From: Epinephelus fuscoguttatus
Taxonomy: Eukaryota; Chordata; Actinopteri; Perciformes; Serranidae
Length of the DNA stretch: 64,000 nucleotides
Assembly: GCF_011397635.1 (NCBI RefSeq)
Contig: NC_064760.1
Location: 33,003,856-33,067,855 of the forward strand
Direction: 5' to 3'
Part shown: positions 32,173 through 43,063 of the stretch, piece after piece
How positions within the stretch are numbered: position 1 is the first letter of the stretch
Layout: every line of letters starts with the position of its first letter
The notes under the pieces: generated by a model
What the model saw: only the letters and a program-made list of their open reading frames with translations
Databases searched by the model: none
Told to the model about the DNA's origin: nothing
Made by a program: the position numbers and the translations under genes

Positions 32173-33645
32173 CTTTTGGTAGATTTGATCTTAAACCAGT
32201 ACATTTTATTTTATGAACCCATCGTATGTTTGTACATGAAATGTTAATTTGAAATGTAATTATAGCTGTGAAATAAATGTAGTCAAATTAGTTATTTCCC
32301 TCCCAGTGGAGTAGAAGTATAAAGTAAACCCCCAAACTGTTTTTGAGTTTATTAACTGAGTATAGTTGCATAGTTACTTTCCACCCCTGCAGTGTGGCGG
32401 TGCTTTGTTTTGAGTCTTTTACACAAATCATCTGCCTGTAATAAATGAATGTGCAGCATCGTCACATGTTCACTTCACAGAAACAAGAGAGGAAAGGTGA
32501 AAATAGAGAGGTGAGGTGTGAGGGAAAGTGCAGGAGCTGTTTGGGTCATTAACACTTTCTCTGATGAATGGCACGAGTGAGAGGCCCAGATGAGGCACTC
32601 AGAGGAAACCCCAAAACACACAAAACATGCAGGCCAGGTGCCAGGCCACATGTTAAAGCAGTTTGTTCTCCACTCATCTAACCTCTGCTCCTGTAAGACA
32701 GGGGCCTGTCAGAGAGCACATGCCTATGTAATGCCCCAGTGACCCCATGTCTACACACACTGGGCCATAGTGCAAGCAGTACGCGTAAACACACAGACAC
32801 AAAGCAACATGCGAATCCACAGAGGCTCCCGGTTCTGTCCGCACTCCTGTGATCTAATGCTTCGAGACTTCTCATCACAACAGAGGAGCCCAGAGTCTTG
32901 GCCCATATTTAAAACTTGTCGATGTTTCACAGAGGATGTGTTTGGGATGAAAGGGAAACAGCGATGGGACGAGAGGAGAGGCGAAGTTTGCCTGAGCAGC
33001 GTACGCCTGTTTGATAGCGCAGTAGAAGAGCGCTTAATCACTGTTAAACTGCCCTTGCTTTTCACATTACTCACTCTGTGTAATTCAATTTCAGCCACAG
33101 CTGGTTTCACTTTCAACTTTACAGCTGAGCTCAGTCACGTCCCATAATCTGACCTGATAAATAACCAGCTTTTATTGAGTTTGCAGAGAAAATAGCGTCC
33201 AGTATAAACCTTCACAAGAGTCTCGCAGAGCCAGATCCGAGCGGGGCTGGAGGGCACGGAGCTGAACAGGCTGTGTGTGTGTGTGTGCATCTGAGTGCTT
33301 GCGAGCCAGTGTATGGCAGCTATTATTAGGAGATAACTGACGTACGTATGTGTGTGTGTGCCGTGTATGTTAATCTAATGAAGGCAGAGTATATTTACAC
33401 GTCCTGACTCTCTGCCGAGCTTCTCTCCTGTTTCAGGATGCCATTTCACATGATTGGAAACAAATGACTTCAGGGTCAAATTTCTCTCCTTTTACTGCCT
33501 GTCAATCACGGCGGAACGGCCCAGAAACGTCCCCACTCGTGTTATTGCAAAGTCGAATCAGCACAGTTTCCATGTTATTTCTGCCACCACCTTCAAGAGG
33601 ATTATGTTGACACATTATCAAGCAAATTGACGATGTGTGTGTATG

Positions 33646-33686
<41 letters not shown>

Positions 33687-33900
33687 GGGACGGACAGCGT
33701 TGTTAATCATCGACAGGCTGATAAAAGGTTAACTCAACAGTGGCTTTCAACCAACTGTCAAGGTATTAGAGTTTGATGAGACAAGAAAGACCAGTCTGAA
33801 ACATATATAAGCTTATAATATATAACTAAATATATATATACACTTATATATGCTTTTACATGCTTCATTTTAAAGCCTTTCGCAAAATGCAAGTCAGATA
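32173..33900. other. Intergenic, no gene supported
   Basis: Contains a (TG)n run near 33643-33682. The overlapping 121- and 125-residue ORFs on opposite strands at 32.75-33.15 kb have no domain or splice context. Confidence 0.5.
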
Positions 33901-33904
33901 ATTT

Positions 33905-34205
33905 AAAGGAATAAATTGTGAAATACACTTATTCATTTCCTTGCCAAGAGCTAGATGTGAAGATTGATACTCTCTAACTTGATTGTTAAATATTAAGCTA
34001 CAGCCACTTAGCTTAGCCTAGCATAAAAATTGGAAAGAGGGGGAAACAGTTTGCCCGGCTCTGTCCAGCAAAACCACAAACTGCCTAACAGAGCCAGGCT
34101 AGTCTCCCCGTTTACAGTCTTTATGCTAAGGTGGCTGTAGCTACCTATTTACCAACACAGGAGTGGTGTCAATCTTCTTATTGTACTCTCAGCAAGAAAG
34201 CCAGG
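33905..34205. mobile_element. Short foldback-like repeat
   Basis: The left part (TTGCCAAGAGCTAGATGTGA then GATTGATAC) is inverted in the right part (GTGTCAATCTTCTTATTG then CTCTCAGCAAGAA), and GGCTGTAGCT-type blocks in the middle also pair. It is about 300 bp, non-coding and MITE-like. Confidence 0.5.
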
Positions 34206-34396
34206 AAAGGTTGTTACCATGATGTTAAACTAATTTTTTGACTAAAAAGGCTGTTGTAAGTTGAGTGTCCCATACCTGATTACTCATTTCTTCAAGCTCC
34301 ATTTGTAGGCCACTGTTGCAAAATGTGTGCACGTACCAATCAAGGGCTAATCTTCCAAACTTAATTTTCTGTGTGCATGGAGTGGCAATGTCCCTC

Positions 34397-35220
34397 CCCT
34401 TCGGGTGGACTACTATGGGACCTTATTTTGAAAATATGAATATGAAAATAATATGTAAGGTAGTCAACGGCGAGAGACAAAAAATGTTTTGATCCTGTTT
34501 GAATTGTGCTGTGAATTAAACATACAAGGATGTAACTTTTATTTCAGTTTTGGGGGTAACACATGTGAAACTGCCAGGAAATTCTGAGCATCAAACACTT
34601 AATTTCCTGCATTTAGGTGGATTTTTATGCACCAATTTGTGTCTTTTCTGCATCAATTTATAGTGTAAATGTCTTTCATTTTGTCAAAATAAAAGTCCTT
34701 GGCTACGTTCATGTTTTTAGTGAAGTTGACAAAGGCATATGTTCTAACTAATGAGGGAGACGTCATGTGTGCCCTGCACCCCGTACCACTCCCAAATCTA
34801 CGCCTATGTACACATAAGATGTGTGACAACATTGCTTTCTCTCTCACGAAAGCTGCAACGCCTTTGTGGGATGTACATACTTCAGCAGTGAGTCCTGCTT
34901 GTTCTTTTGCTTAAAACAATCAGGAGTTGCTGGATAAAACAAATCAGGTAAAATAATGTTACATTTGTGCAAACGTAATGGCCATGTTGGTGATGTATAT
35001 TGTGCAAGACAAAGGATGTAGTTCACTGAGCCGTTTCACATAAAACTAAATGGTACTATGACAAACTGCAACTTTCTTGACTTGCAAAATTATATTTTAA
35101 ATTGACAAACAACATACGTGTAATTCATGTCACAATTCAAACAGGGTCAAAAGATGTCTTGTCTATCACTGTTAACTGTTGTACATATTTTTTTTACGAA
35201 ATAAGGTCCCACCTGAAGGG
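34397..35220. mobile_element. Possible MITE with roughly 25-bp inverted ends
   Basis: CCCTTCGGGTGG followed by GGGACCTTATTT at the left is mirrored by AAATAAGGTCCCACCTGAAGGG at the right. No transposase is present. The flanks show no clear target duplication. Confidence 0.5.
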
Positions 35221-36820
35221 AAAGGACTTCTCTCTATACAGCATAGTAGTACTTACAAACTATTAATGACATGTGTTCATGTCATATTCTATGTAATGTG
35301 TGTTTCTGTGTTACTCTTGGAGAGCAGCAGGTGCAGAGTTCAGCTCTCCTGGTATGAAAGCAATTAGTCTAATTGAAAGATCAGGAATTAGTTGGGAGTT
35401 TAAAATGATCGACCTGCACAGCCGAATGTGGAAATGACAGACAGTATCAAATAACCAGCGCAGATTATGTCTGTCTGCAGACAAAGGGCAGGCTGTTTGA
35501 TAGCAACACACCTGACCGCTCACTGAAACACGGGGCCATCCCCTGCCCCGAGTTCCTCAATTAACTCCTTCCTGCTATTTCCACGTCCAGCGCACATTAG
35601 CTCACTGCCATGCTCGGCCATGACAAGTAAATTGCTGTTTGGTTATGACCGTTTGTCGGGAAACAGGCCATTTCCCCCGCTTTGCCTAAACCGCTGTTCC
35701 TCGCTCCGCTCAGAGGGGAGGGAGGGATGGTGCAGGGTTTTGAGTCTGAGCTGAAGGCAGGAATTATCACATCAGCGGCTGAACGGGCGTGCCCCCTTTG
35801 GTATGGACAAAAAAACACAGCATTATGTTGGCCCGCAGTAGGTTTTCATTCTCTGCTCCTCATGGCACAGCAGAATTCACCCTGCGGAAAGTCTTCACAC
35901 AGCAGTATTGATTTACTGTTGATCCTGGAACAATGTTACCACCATGATTACAATAATGATGACACGGCTGCGAGGAGCCGTCTTCCAATCTTGTTACAGA
36001 CTGTGCCTAATAAAGGCCTCTATAGAATAACCCTTTCACCTCCATGCGTCTCTGATTAGCCCTGTTATTGCTAATAAAGTACAGGAATGGAAACTGGCCG
36101 TCTGAATCCTGGCAGCTGTTGTTCTTCCCCTAAAATCACAGAGAGACCTGATGAGCTCATGTTATTAGTCAGGGGTGGCCAAGCCTGACACTGAGATTCA
36201 GCTGAGTTTAGAGCTCGAAAAACACAAAACACGCTTTGTGTTCATAATGCTGGTCCTGTCGGAGGACCACAAAGGAGATTTTTGCATAATTTCTTATCCA
36301 AAATCACTTCCTGTTGCACAACAGCATGTGTTTCTGTTTTACTTTGAAATATACTGTATATTCATGCGAATACTGGAAAACATGGAAAAGGTATTTCCTC
36401 TGTCACTGTGTTTATACGCACTGTTTGTGTGGAGAAAGAAGATTTTGAATGCCGATGTGTGATCTGAACAAAAAATATGAAAAATACTTTAATAGGCACT
36501 TACGGTCAGTTTAACAGTCATTCATTAATATTTATATTACATACCTCAGGTCCTATTGCTGATGCTCTTTGGCTAGGGTTAGGGTTAGGTGTACGAAGGG
36601 TCAGCCCTGCGGTAAAGAAACTGTACTTTCTGTCCCAAATAATAATCTACATCCTGTCTACATTTCTGTTCACGCCAACGCTTTTTGGCTCTAGCTGAGT
36701 GTGCACGATGGAGAGGAGCAGCTCATGATCTGCTTCAGGATCAGTTTTTGTGCTGGTAAATCGAAGACCGTGCACAAAACAGGTTTTAAATACAAAAAAA
36801 CCCCAAAAAACGTCCCGACC
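35221..36820. other. tbx22 3' flank, possible regulatory DNA
   Basis: No gene is seen. The stretch 35870-36110 is non-repetitive and of balanced composition, with motifs such as TTATTGCTAATAAAG and GATTAGC. It could be a conserved non-coding element but cannot be called from one sequence. Confidence 0.25.
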
Positions 36821-36827
36821 GCCACAG

Positions 36828-36833
36828 TTTATT
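36828..36833 (-). terminator. tbx22: Polyadenylation signal of tbx22
   Basis: TTTATT on the plus strand is AATAAA on the minus strand, 111 bases past the tbx22 stop. It is followed on the mRNA strand by a T/G-rich tract (GTTTTTTGGGGTTTTTTTG at about 36797-36810), as expected for the downstream element. This implies a very short 3'UTR. Confidence 0.6.
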
Positions 36834-36943
36834 GCTCCTTTGAGAGTCACGCTCGAATAGAGAATCAGCCCTCACTGTTTTGTTGCAATAAGCTTTGGCT
36901 CGTTACACTCAATGGGCCGGAGCCTAAAAGTGCGGTCCAGCTG

Positions 36944-37485
36944 TCAGAGGCAGTGGTTGGTGGTCGGGTGCCACGGAGACTGGCGCAGCAGACTGTCTGT
37001 GGTGTCTTCGGCTAGTTTGGCGTGCCGGGAAATAGCTGTGAGCTGGGGGCTCAGGGGGAAGCTGTAGCGGTAAAGACAGTAGGGGCCCGCAGTGTCAGAA
37101 AGATGAGGGAGGAGAGATGGCCCCTGAGGGCTGAGGGGGCTGTGGAGGGGGAAGAGGCAGGGGGCACTCCCGGGAGACCCGTGAAGACATGGGTCCCTGC
37201 AGTGGGGAGGTTTCTTCGCCTGCAGCGCCGAGAGGAGCGGGAGGTCTGATAGAGGAGACAGCGGGGGCAGGCCTCTCAGTCTGTCTGCTCCCAGCGAGGA
37301 GAAGGCCCTGCTGGGCAGCGGGGAGGTGGGTGAGGCGGCGGAAGTCTTGCCGTAGAGAGGGAGAGCGAGGGTGTGGAGGGTGGCGTCCTGGCAGGAGAGC
37401 GTGGAGACGGAGAACGGGTGAAGGGACGAAGAAGCGGAGAGGGGGAGAAGAGTCTTCACACTGCTGGTCGCTGACCCCGAACTCC
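36944..37485 (-). CDS. tbx22: tbx22 exon 8 (C-terminal)
   Basis: Acceptor TTGGACAG. Encodes a Ser/Pro/Leu-rich C-terminal domain of about 180 residues, ending PTTNHCL and TGA at 36946-36944. GC-rich sequence leaves other frames open (up to 132 residues); these are not considered genes. Confidence 0.92.
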
Positions 37486-37653
37486 CTGTCCAAAGAAAGA
37501 CGTCAGAATCTTGAGTCACGAGGATAAAAACTGGAGCAGAGGAGTAATGAGAGCTGCAGGACGGTACCTTGGAGCTGTATGGTGAATGGCTTGAAGTCTA
37601 AGCTGAGAGGGCCTCTCCAGGGATAAGACTCCAGCAGGCCATCCAACACTCCC

Positions 37654-37709
<56 letters not shown>

Positions 37710-40700
37710 TGTAAAAGCACTGAAAAATGTTCTTCCAGGTATTTAAATATTGTTTCAGAGAGGTGTGAAATTCTGCACTACACACATCAACTTCATTTGA
37801 AGGTTTTATGTGGTGTCAAATGTCAGTGGCTGAAGCTTAAATCCCTCTTGGGTCCTTTAGCTGAGCACTCTCTGAGCTAAAACAAGTGGTGATGTTTGGT
37901 GCGGTTCGCCGTACCTATTCCGTCCTGGATCTCTGAAGCCCTTGGCGAAGGGGTTCCTGTCGATCTTCAATTTTGTGATCTTGCCCAGAAGAGAAGAACA
38001 GACATGGGTTAGAGGTGGATGTGTCAAACGCTGACGTGTTAAGCTAACAATGAGCTCAGCTTTACAACAGCGTGGAGAGTGGCAGAGCGCTCGCCCTCTG
38101 GGACTGCATCTCCCAGCAGCACCCAGGGCGATCAGCCATGTCAAACAGGGTTCTTGGAGGTCGTATGGTTTTATTTGGTGCTTTAACGGGCTGTGGACTC
38201 CAGCAGTCGGCCCAGTCACAGCTCGTTATTGAGTTTCTGTAATAACACGTTTGCTGATCGTAAAGTGAGCCCTGATGAAAAGAGCTGGCAGTCCCCATGG
38301 ATGCCGCTGTTACTGGAGGAGCTGTAGCCAACAGTGGGGTCAGCTCCCCTGCACAGAAACACTCACACCCACTCTGAGCAACTGGAAATCAGGACACTGC
38401 AATTTATGATTTTGCTGAGACCGCAGAGAAGTGGGCCTCGTCACCTTCATACTGTTCAGATTAAAAGCATTTTGGAGCTTCTGATTGGATCACTGAGGAA
38501 TATCACAGTCACTGTGCTCATGACTACTGAAAAGGCGAATTTGCTTTCTTTATATTTCTGGTGCATAAATGATGCAGAATTTAAACATAACATCAGATAT
38601 GTAGAAGATTTTTAGTATTTGTTTTTACTGAAACAAAAGTTCAGTTGTTTTAACATTTTGAGTGTATCATCTTCTTCAGTCAGTTTTTACTGAGTGGTAC
38701 CTGTTGGTTCTGGTAGGCTGTGACTGTGGTGAACTCGGTCTCTGGGAAGGAGAAGCTGTGCACTCCTTCAGCAGGCAGCGACTGGATCTGTGACAAGTCC
38801 ATGCGAGGGTCGTGCCGGATGACGTGCACACGTGGCTTGTATTTGTGCATCGACTGGAGGATAATCTGGATGAAGAGATTGAAGGGGATACTTTTTGTCT
38901 TACAAAATAAAACTCATTTTTATTATTATCGTCCTGCAGAAACAAACACATGCAATTTAGCTTCCATGTCATTAGCAGTTAATCTGTAGATTATTCTGTC
39001 AATTAAGCGAGTTATTTTTTGCTTAATGAAATGTCAGACAATAGTGACAAATATCACCTATTTCCCAATACTCATGCTGATGTCATCAAATGCTTCCAAA
39101 AATAATATCCAATTTACTATCACAAAGAGAAGCAACTATTCTGCACGGCTGAGATGCTGCAATCAGAGTGTTTGGAAATTTTTGCTTGAAAAATTGAACA
39201 ATTTATAACTCTACAAAAATGAAATTTTTGTTGTAGTTGCCAGTGTTTCTTTTGCCGATTACCTAACTGATTAATCAACTAATTACTTGCATTTAAAAAC
39301 TGTGGGTAAAGAGCAGATAATTTTAGCTACACAAATGAACTACAATATGAACGGAATATAATGATGCAACTAAATACAATTTATGATAATGTTACAACAG
39401 GCACCACAATTTATGATAACACACTGAAAAATAGGATTACAAAGGACGCTACGTATGTTAAAACTAATATAGAGATAGCTGAAAAGGTCAGCATTATCAA
39501 CATCAATATCATGCAGTTACTTTCTGCGAATCATGCAAATATCACCTAACCATTTCATGGAAATAGGCATGATTTTAATTTCAAATTTCAAACAGAAATA
39601 AAACAAAGTAAATTTCCTATTTGCTTGAAGAAGTTTGCCAGCGTAAACCGGATTTTCCAAAATTTGATTTTGAATTTTATAGTGCGGCTTTTGTGGTGCA
39701 TTATTAGTATTCTCATTTTGCCTACCTGGTTTTTATTTTTCATTTTTATTTTAATCTATTTTTTTCAAATAAATAGCCAACATAAAATAGCATATTACAT
39801 GAATTAATAGTTTGATCGCTTCGGGTTCTGAAATCTAAATCTAATGTTTTCATTTTTACTTGTTAAGAGAGAGATGCCAAATAAAAATATATAGCCTACA
39901 GTAATATAAAAGACTTCATAATTGAGGGAAGATATTTTCCTAAAGTACACAAAGCTGCTAGTCTGCCAGATTTAACTCAAAAGCTTCAAAAAAAAAAAAA
40001 AGTAACTTCTTTATTAGTGTTAAAAATGACAGATGTAACAGAGCTCCAGAGAGGCTGTATAGGGAGGTAAACTGAGCCCAACAACAGCAGGGACTGTGAG
40101 GCTGATTCTACAGTTTCTATTATATGAATCCCTCAAACACACCAATTCCAGGGTGGTTTCATAAACACCAGGATCAAGTGAAAAGCCACCTACAGCCTCC
40201 CCAGTCACCACATCTGTCACATCTGTACATCACTGAACCTTTACAGGAAGTTCTGGAGCTGAGAAGGATTTCCACTTCCTTTATCCCTAAAAGACATACA
40301 GACTTTCCTTCCTGAGAAACCGTCCAGTGTTACACAAGACATGGTTCAATATGACAGCAATCCAAGCAGGAGGGAGGCTGCCAAAGACTGATTTACTGCT
40401 CCTTTATCATACATACTGATGTGAGCTCACTCAGATTAACAAAAACATGTAAAGAAATAATCTGGATTTTAAAGTAGCATATTATAAGACAAGACATCAA
40501 AATAACCAAGAGTAAGAAATAAAAATGTCTGACCTGTGTGGGCCTGCTGGACAGAGAGAGAGAGGAAGCAGCGCATGCTCAGATGGGTTACCTACATGTC
40601 CCTTATCGTCCATTTCGTTGTTGGTGAGTTTGACTCGGTCAAAGCTGATGACCTGACGCATCCACGTCTCTCCTGCGCACGGCGAGTCCGGGTGCACGTA

Positions 40701-43063
40701 GAGCCTGGGAGAGATGCAGGAGTGGTCCGTGTTTCCAGCCACCATCCACTGCGAGCTGTGGTACACATACCTGCCGGGAGACACACAGTGCATGTGAATA
40801 AACACACCAATAGATAAAAAGTGAGTCTGATGAATTTAAAACACACCCACACACACACACCTGTAGCGTTTCGAGTCCACGGGCATGACGTCCATAGCGA
40901 TGTAGTACTGCTGGCACGGGTCCAGGTTGCGCACTTTGACGCGTACAGAGGGAAACATTCTCCTGACGAGAAATGAGAGCAGCACTTTTATTATAAATTT
41001 GTCTCACATGTTCTGTTCTTTATTAGTTACATATTCTCATCTTCCCTAAAATATTTGTTTTAAGCCGTCCTGGATTTAACATCCTAAAAGCACACAGACA
41101 GAGATCAGACACTTGAGGCGGGAACTCTCCTGCCAAGTTCAGAGGGAAGTTCAGGGTCCTCGAGGGGCCATGAGGGCATCTTCACTGCAGAGATTTATGG
41201 CCTGTGTTCTCCGTAATTGAATAAACGGAACCTAGATTTCAGCAGGTAGTAATGTCCCAGTAACTCATTTCTGGGGAAAAAGAAAAAAGGGCACATGGCC
41301 ACATATTGGGCCAGAAATTCATTTCTTTAAAACAGAAAAATAAAGTTAAATTAATCGACCTGTACCCGAGAACACCCATGTGTCACAAAATTTTATTATG
41401 TAATAGATAGTTCTGGATCATATTAAATAAATCTACGACAGTAATATATTCAGAATAAAATAAAATAAAATTCCAGAAAATCTATACATCTTCCACACGG
41501 GAAATATAATGTGCACTATTTATTTTTTTTATTCCAAAATATCAACTAAACAACAAAGACGCACAAACCATAAAATTTCAAGTATATTTCTACATTTAAC
41601 CCAATAGCAGGACAAAGGTAAAATAACACCAGAAACTTAATAGCCTTAACTTTATATAACTGCTCACTTCTAATTGTCTGCAGCGCGATCAGAGCCGTGT
41701 TACACCTGATAAACGCGCACCTGTGACCGCAGAACAGTTTATGTAAATCATATTACTGATAATAACCTATCCAGCATATATCCCGTGTATATCAGACACT
41801 TAAACACGGAAACTGACATGCAGTTGTAACGGATTGAGAATAACAGACTTTATAATGGTTTACTGTTTAAGCAGTGAGGCCTGCTCTAATTCCATGTGAT
41901 GAAACTGACTTTCTGTGAAGTTTTTATTGTGGAAAAAGTGTCATTTTCAAAATCTCATCTAGTTATATAAGACGTTAGTTTTAACGTATGTGTCTAGTTT
42001 TTAACACATAAAATAATTAGGCGCATACAGAGACTCGTGTTATGATAAGCAGACACAGTAACTGTCTGTCAAATATTGCTCCTCTTGCCCCCAGTTCTGG
42101 AGGCCAAATAAGTCTGGAGTTTGAAGTTTGGCAGGAACGATACAAAAAGTCTGTTAAAGGCACCTAAAGGCCAGCGTAAGCCCTCTCCATATTCGCTACA
42201 GGTCACTGTTGGTATCCAGGTTTTGTACCTGCCAGCTTTGGTGATGATCATCTCGGTGCCGATCTCATAGAATCTCTTCCACAGCTCGGAGCCCTGCAGC
42301 TCTACCCGGACCCCTCTGTCTCTGTCGGGGCGGCAATCGCTCTCCGTCGGCTTGCTCTCCTCTCCGCTGGGGTCAGACTCCTCAGCTCCTGATCTCTCCG
42401 GCTCACAGGAAGCGTCCTCTGCCCTCCTCGGCGTTGAACCTGCCTTCTTCATCTGGCTGACTGGATATTCGTTTAGGCCTATGCAAAGGGGCAAAAACTG
42501 GAATGAGTGAGGTGCTGAGAAAAGAAGCCTGGTAATATATGCATTCATGTATTGTTTTGTTTTACAAAATAATTTAGAAGTTGGCTGCAATTTTAACTTT
42601 TTGATTTAAAGAGGCTGTAGATATTACTGATGTATAGTGTTAGTGAAAGGAACAGAAAGTTGCTCCAGTTTGACAGCTGGCATGGAGAATATTTGCAAAA
42701 CTTTTTTCTCCCCTCGAAAATAATTTTATTTGATCACTGCCGTTTTCTGATGATAAAATAAAAAGACAACTGAACTTGTGGGAATGTCATAACTTGATGA
42801 AATAAAGGTCTGATTAAGTTAAATAACTTGCAAACTGCCGACCATATAATATATTGTATTGTTCCATCTTGTGCGTAAAATGCGTAAATATTAAAAGTGT
42901 TCTCCAGCAATCCTTCTGCCTCACCGGTAAAGATGCTCGTCTCGCTGCCGGTGTCTCCAGCTGAACTTGACTCGTGTCCCTCCGACACTTTCATCCTTTT
43001 ACAGGGTTTCCCGACCAGCGCCTCCACCGAAAACGCGTGAGCCCGTGAACTCAGACCCTGCAT
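36944..43063 (-). CDS. tbx22: TBX22 T-box transcription factor (coding span, 8 exons)
   Basis: Joining 43063-42925, 42478-42229, 40962-40861, 40770-40596, 38865-38701, 37979-37915, 37653-37568 and 37485-36944 gives 507 residues in one frame; all introns are GT-AG. Residues 11-17 (FSVEALV) form the eh1-like Groucho-binding motif of the TBX15/18/22 group, followed by a basic KPCKRMK stretch. The T-box runs from about 105 ([12 protein letters not shown]) to 300, with [37 protein letters not shown] and [17 protein letters not shown]. The tail ends [11 protein letters not shown], matching the TBX22 type of C terminus. TBX22 is a nuclear repressor required for palate and craniofacial development in vertebrates. 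Length is close to the roughly 520 residues of the human protein. The neighbours tent5d and chmp1b support orthology. Confidence 0.94.
37568..37653 (-). CDS. tbx22: tbx22 exon 7
   Basis: The acceptor is a (TG)n tract ending TGTAG|GGG with no normal polypyrimidine tract; donor CCAAG|GTACCG. Encodes [18 protein letters not shown] to FTIQLQ. The following intron is 82 bases. Confidence 0.9.
37656..37704. repeat. tbx22: (CA)n microsatellite at the tbx22 exon 7 acceptor
   Basis: About 24 CA units on the plus strand, so (TG)n on the tbx22 pre-mRNA, running directly into the acceptor AG at 37655-37654. Confidence 0.95.
37915..37979 (-). CDS. tbx22: tbx22 exon 6
   Basis: Acceptor TGGGCAAG, donor AATAG|GTACGG. 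Encodes [20 protein letters not shown] and N, the DNA-contacting end of the T-box. Confidence 0.94.
38701..38865 (-). CDS. tbx22: tbx22 exon 5
   Basis: Acceptor TTCATCCAG, donor CAACAG|GTACCA. Encodes [16 protein letters not shown] to [11 protein letters not shown], phase 0 at both ends. Confidence 0.95.
38866..40595 (-). other. tbx22: tbx22 intron 4
   Basis: The longest intron of the gene, AT-rich, with no internal gene or clear transposon. Short A/T runs only (poly-A at 39990-40002). Confidence 0.5.
40596..40770 (-). CDS. tbx22: tbx22 exon 4
   Basis: Acceptor CCCGGCAG, donor CAT|GTAGGT. Encodes [18 protein letters not shown] to NNEMDDKGH, a highly conserved T-box block. The intron before it (40771-40860) is only 90 bases. 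Confidence 0.95.
40861..40962 (-). CDS. tbx22: tbx22 exon 3
   Basis: Acceptor CTCGTCAG. The donor is CAG|GTGTGTGTGTG, formed by a CA/TG microsatellite. Encodes [20 protein letters not shown] to VDSKRY. Confidence 0.93.
40963..42228 (-). other. tbx22: tbx22 intron 2
   Basis: AT-rich intron bounded by CAG|GTACAA and CTCGTCAG. No repeat or gene is recognised. Confidence 0.5.
42229..42478 (-). CDS. tbx22: tbx22 exon 2
   Basis: Acceptor TTTGCATAG (weak polypyrimidine tract), donor GGCAG|GTACAA, phase 2. Encodes an acidic Glu/Ser/Asp linker (residues 47-103) and the first T-box strand, [18 protein letters not shown] to TKAG. Confidence 0.92.
42925..43063 (-). CDS. tbx22: tbx22 exon 1
   Basis: Encodes [20 protein letters not shown] to SIFTG, phase 1, donor ACCG|GTGAGG. 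Contains the eh1-like motif and a basic nuclear-localisation candidate. The start is the first ATG of the frame and gives the family N terminus. Confidence 0.92.

Noticed and set aside
36573..36589. Telomere-like AGGGTTAGGGTTAGG
   Set aside because: Only about two and a half TTAGGG units; too short to call an interstitial telomere.
37095..37527. Overlapping 132-residue minus-strand and 112-residue plus-strand frames
   Set aside because: Both overlap tbx22 exon 8 in other frames; openness is explained by its GC-rich composition.
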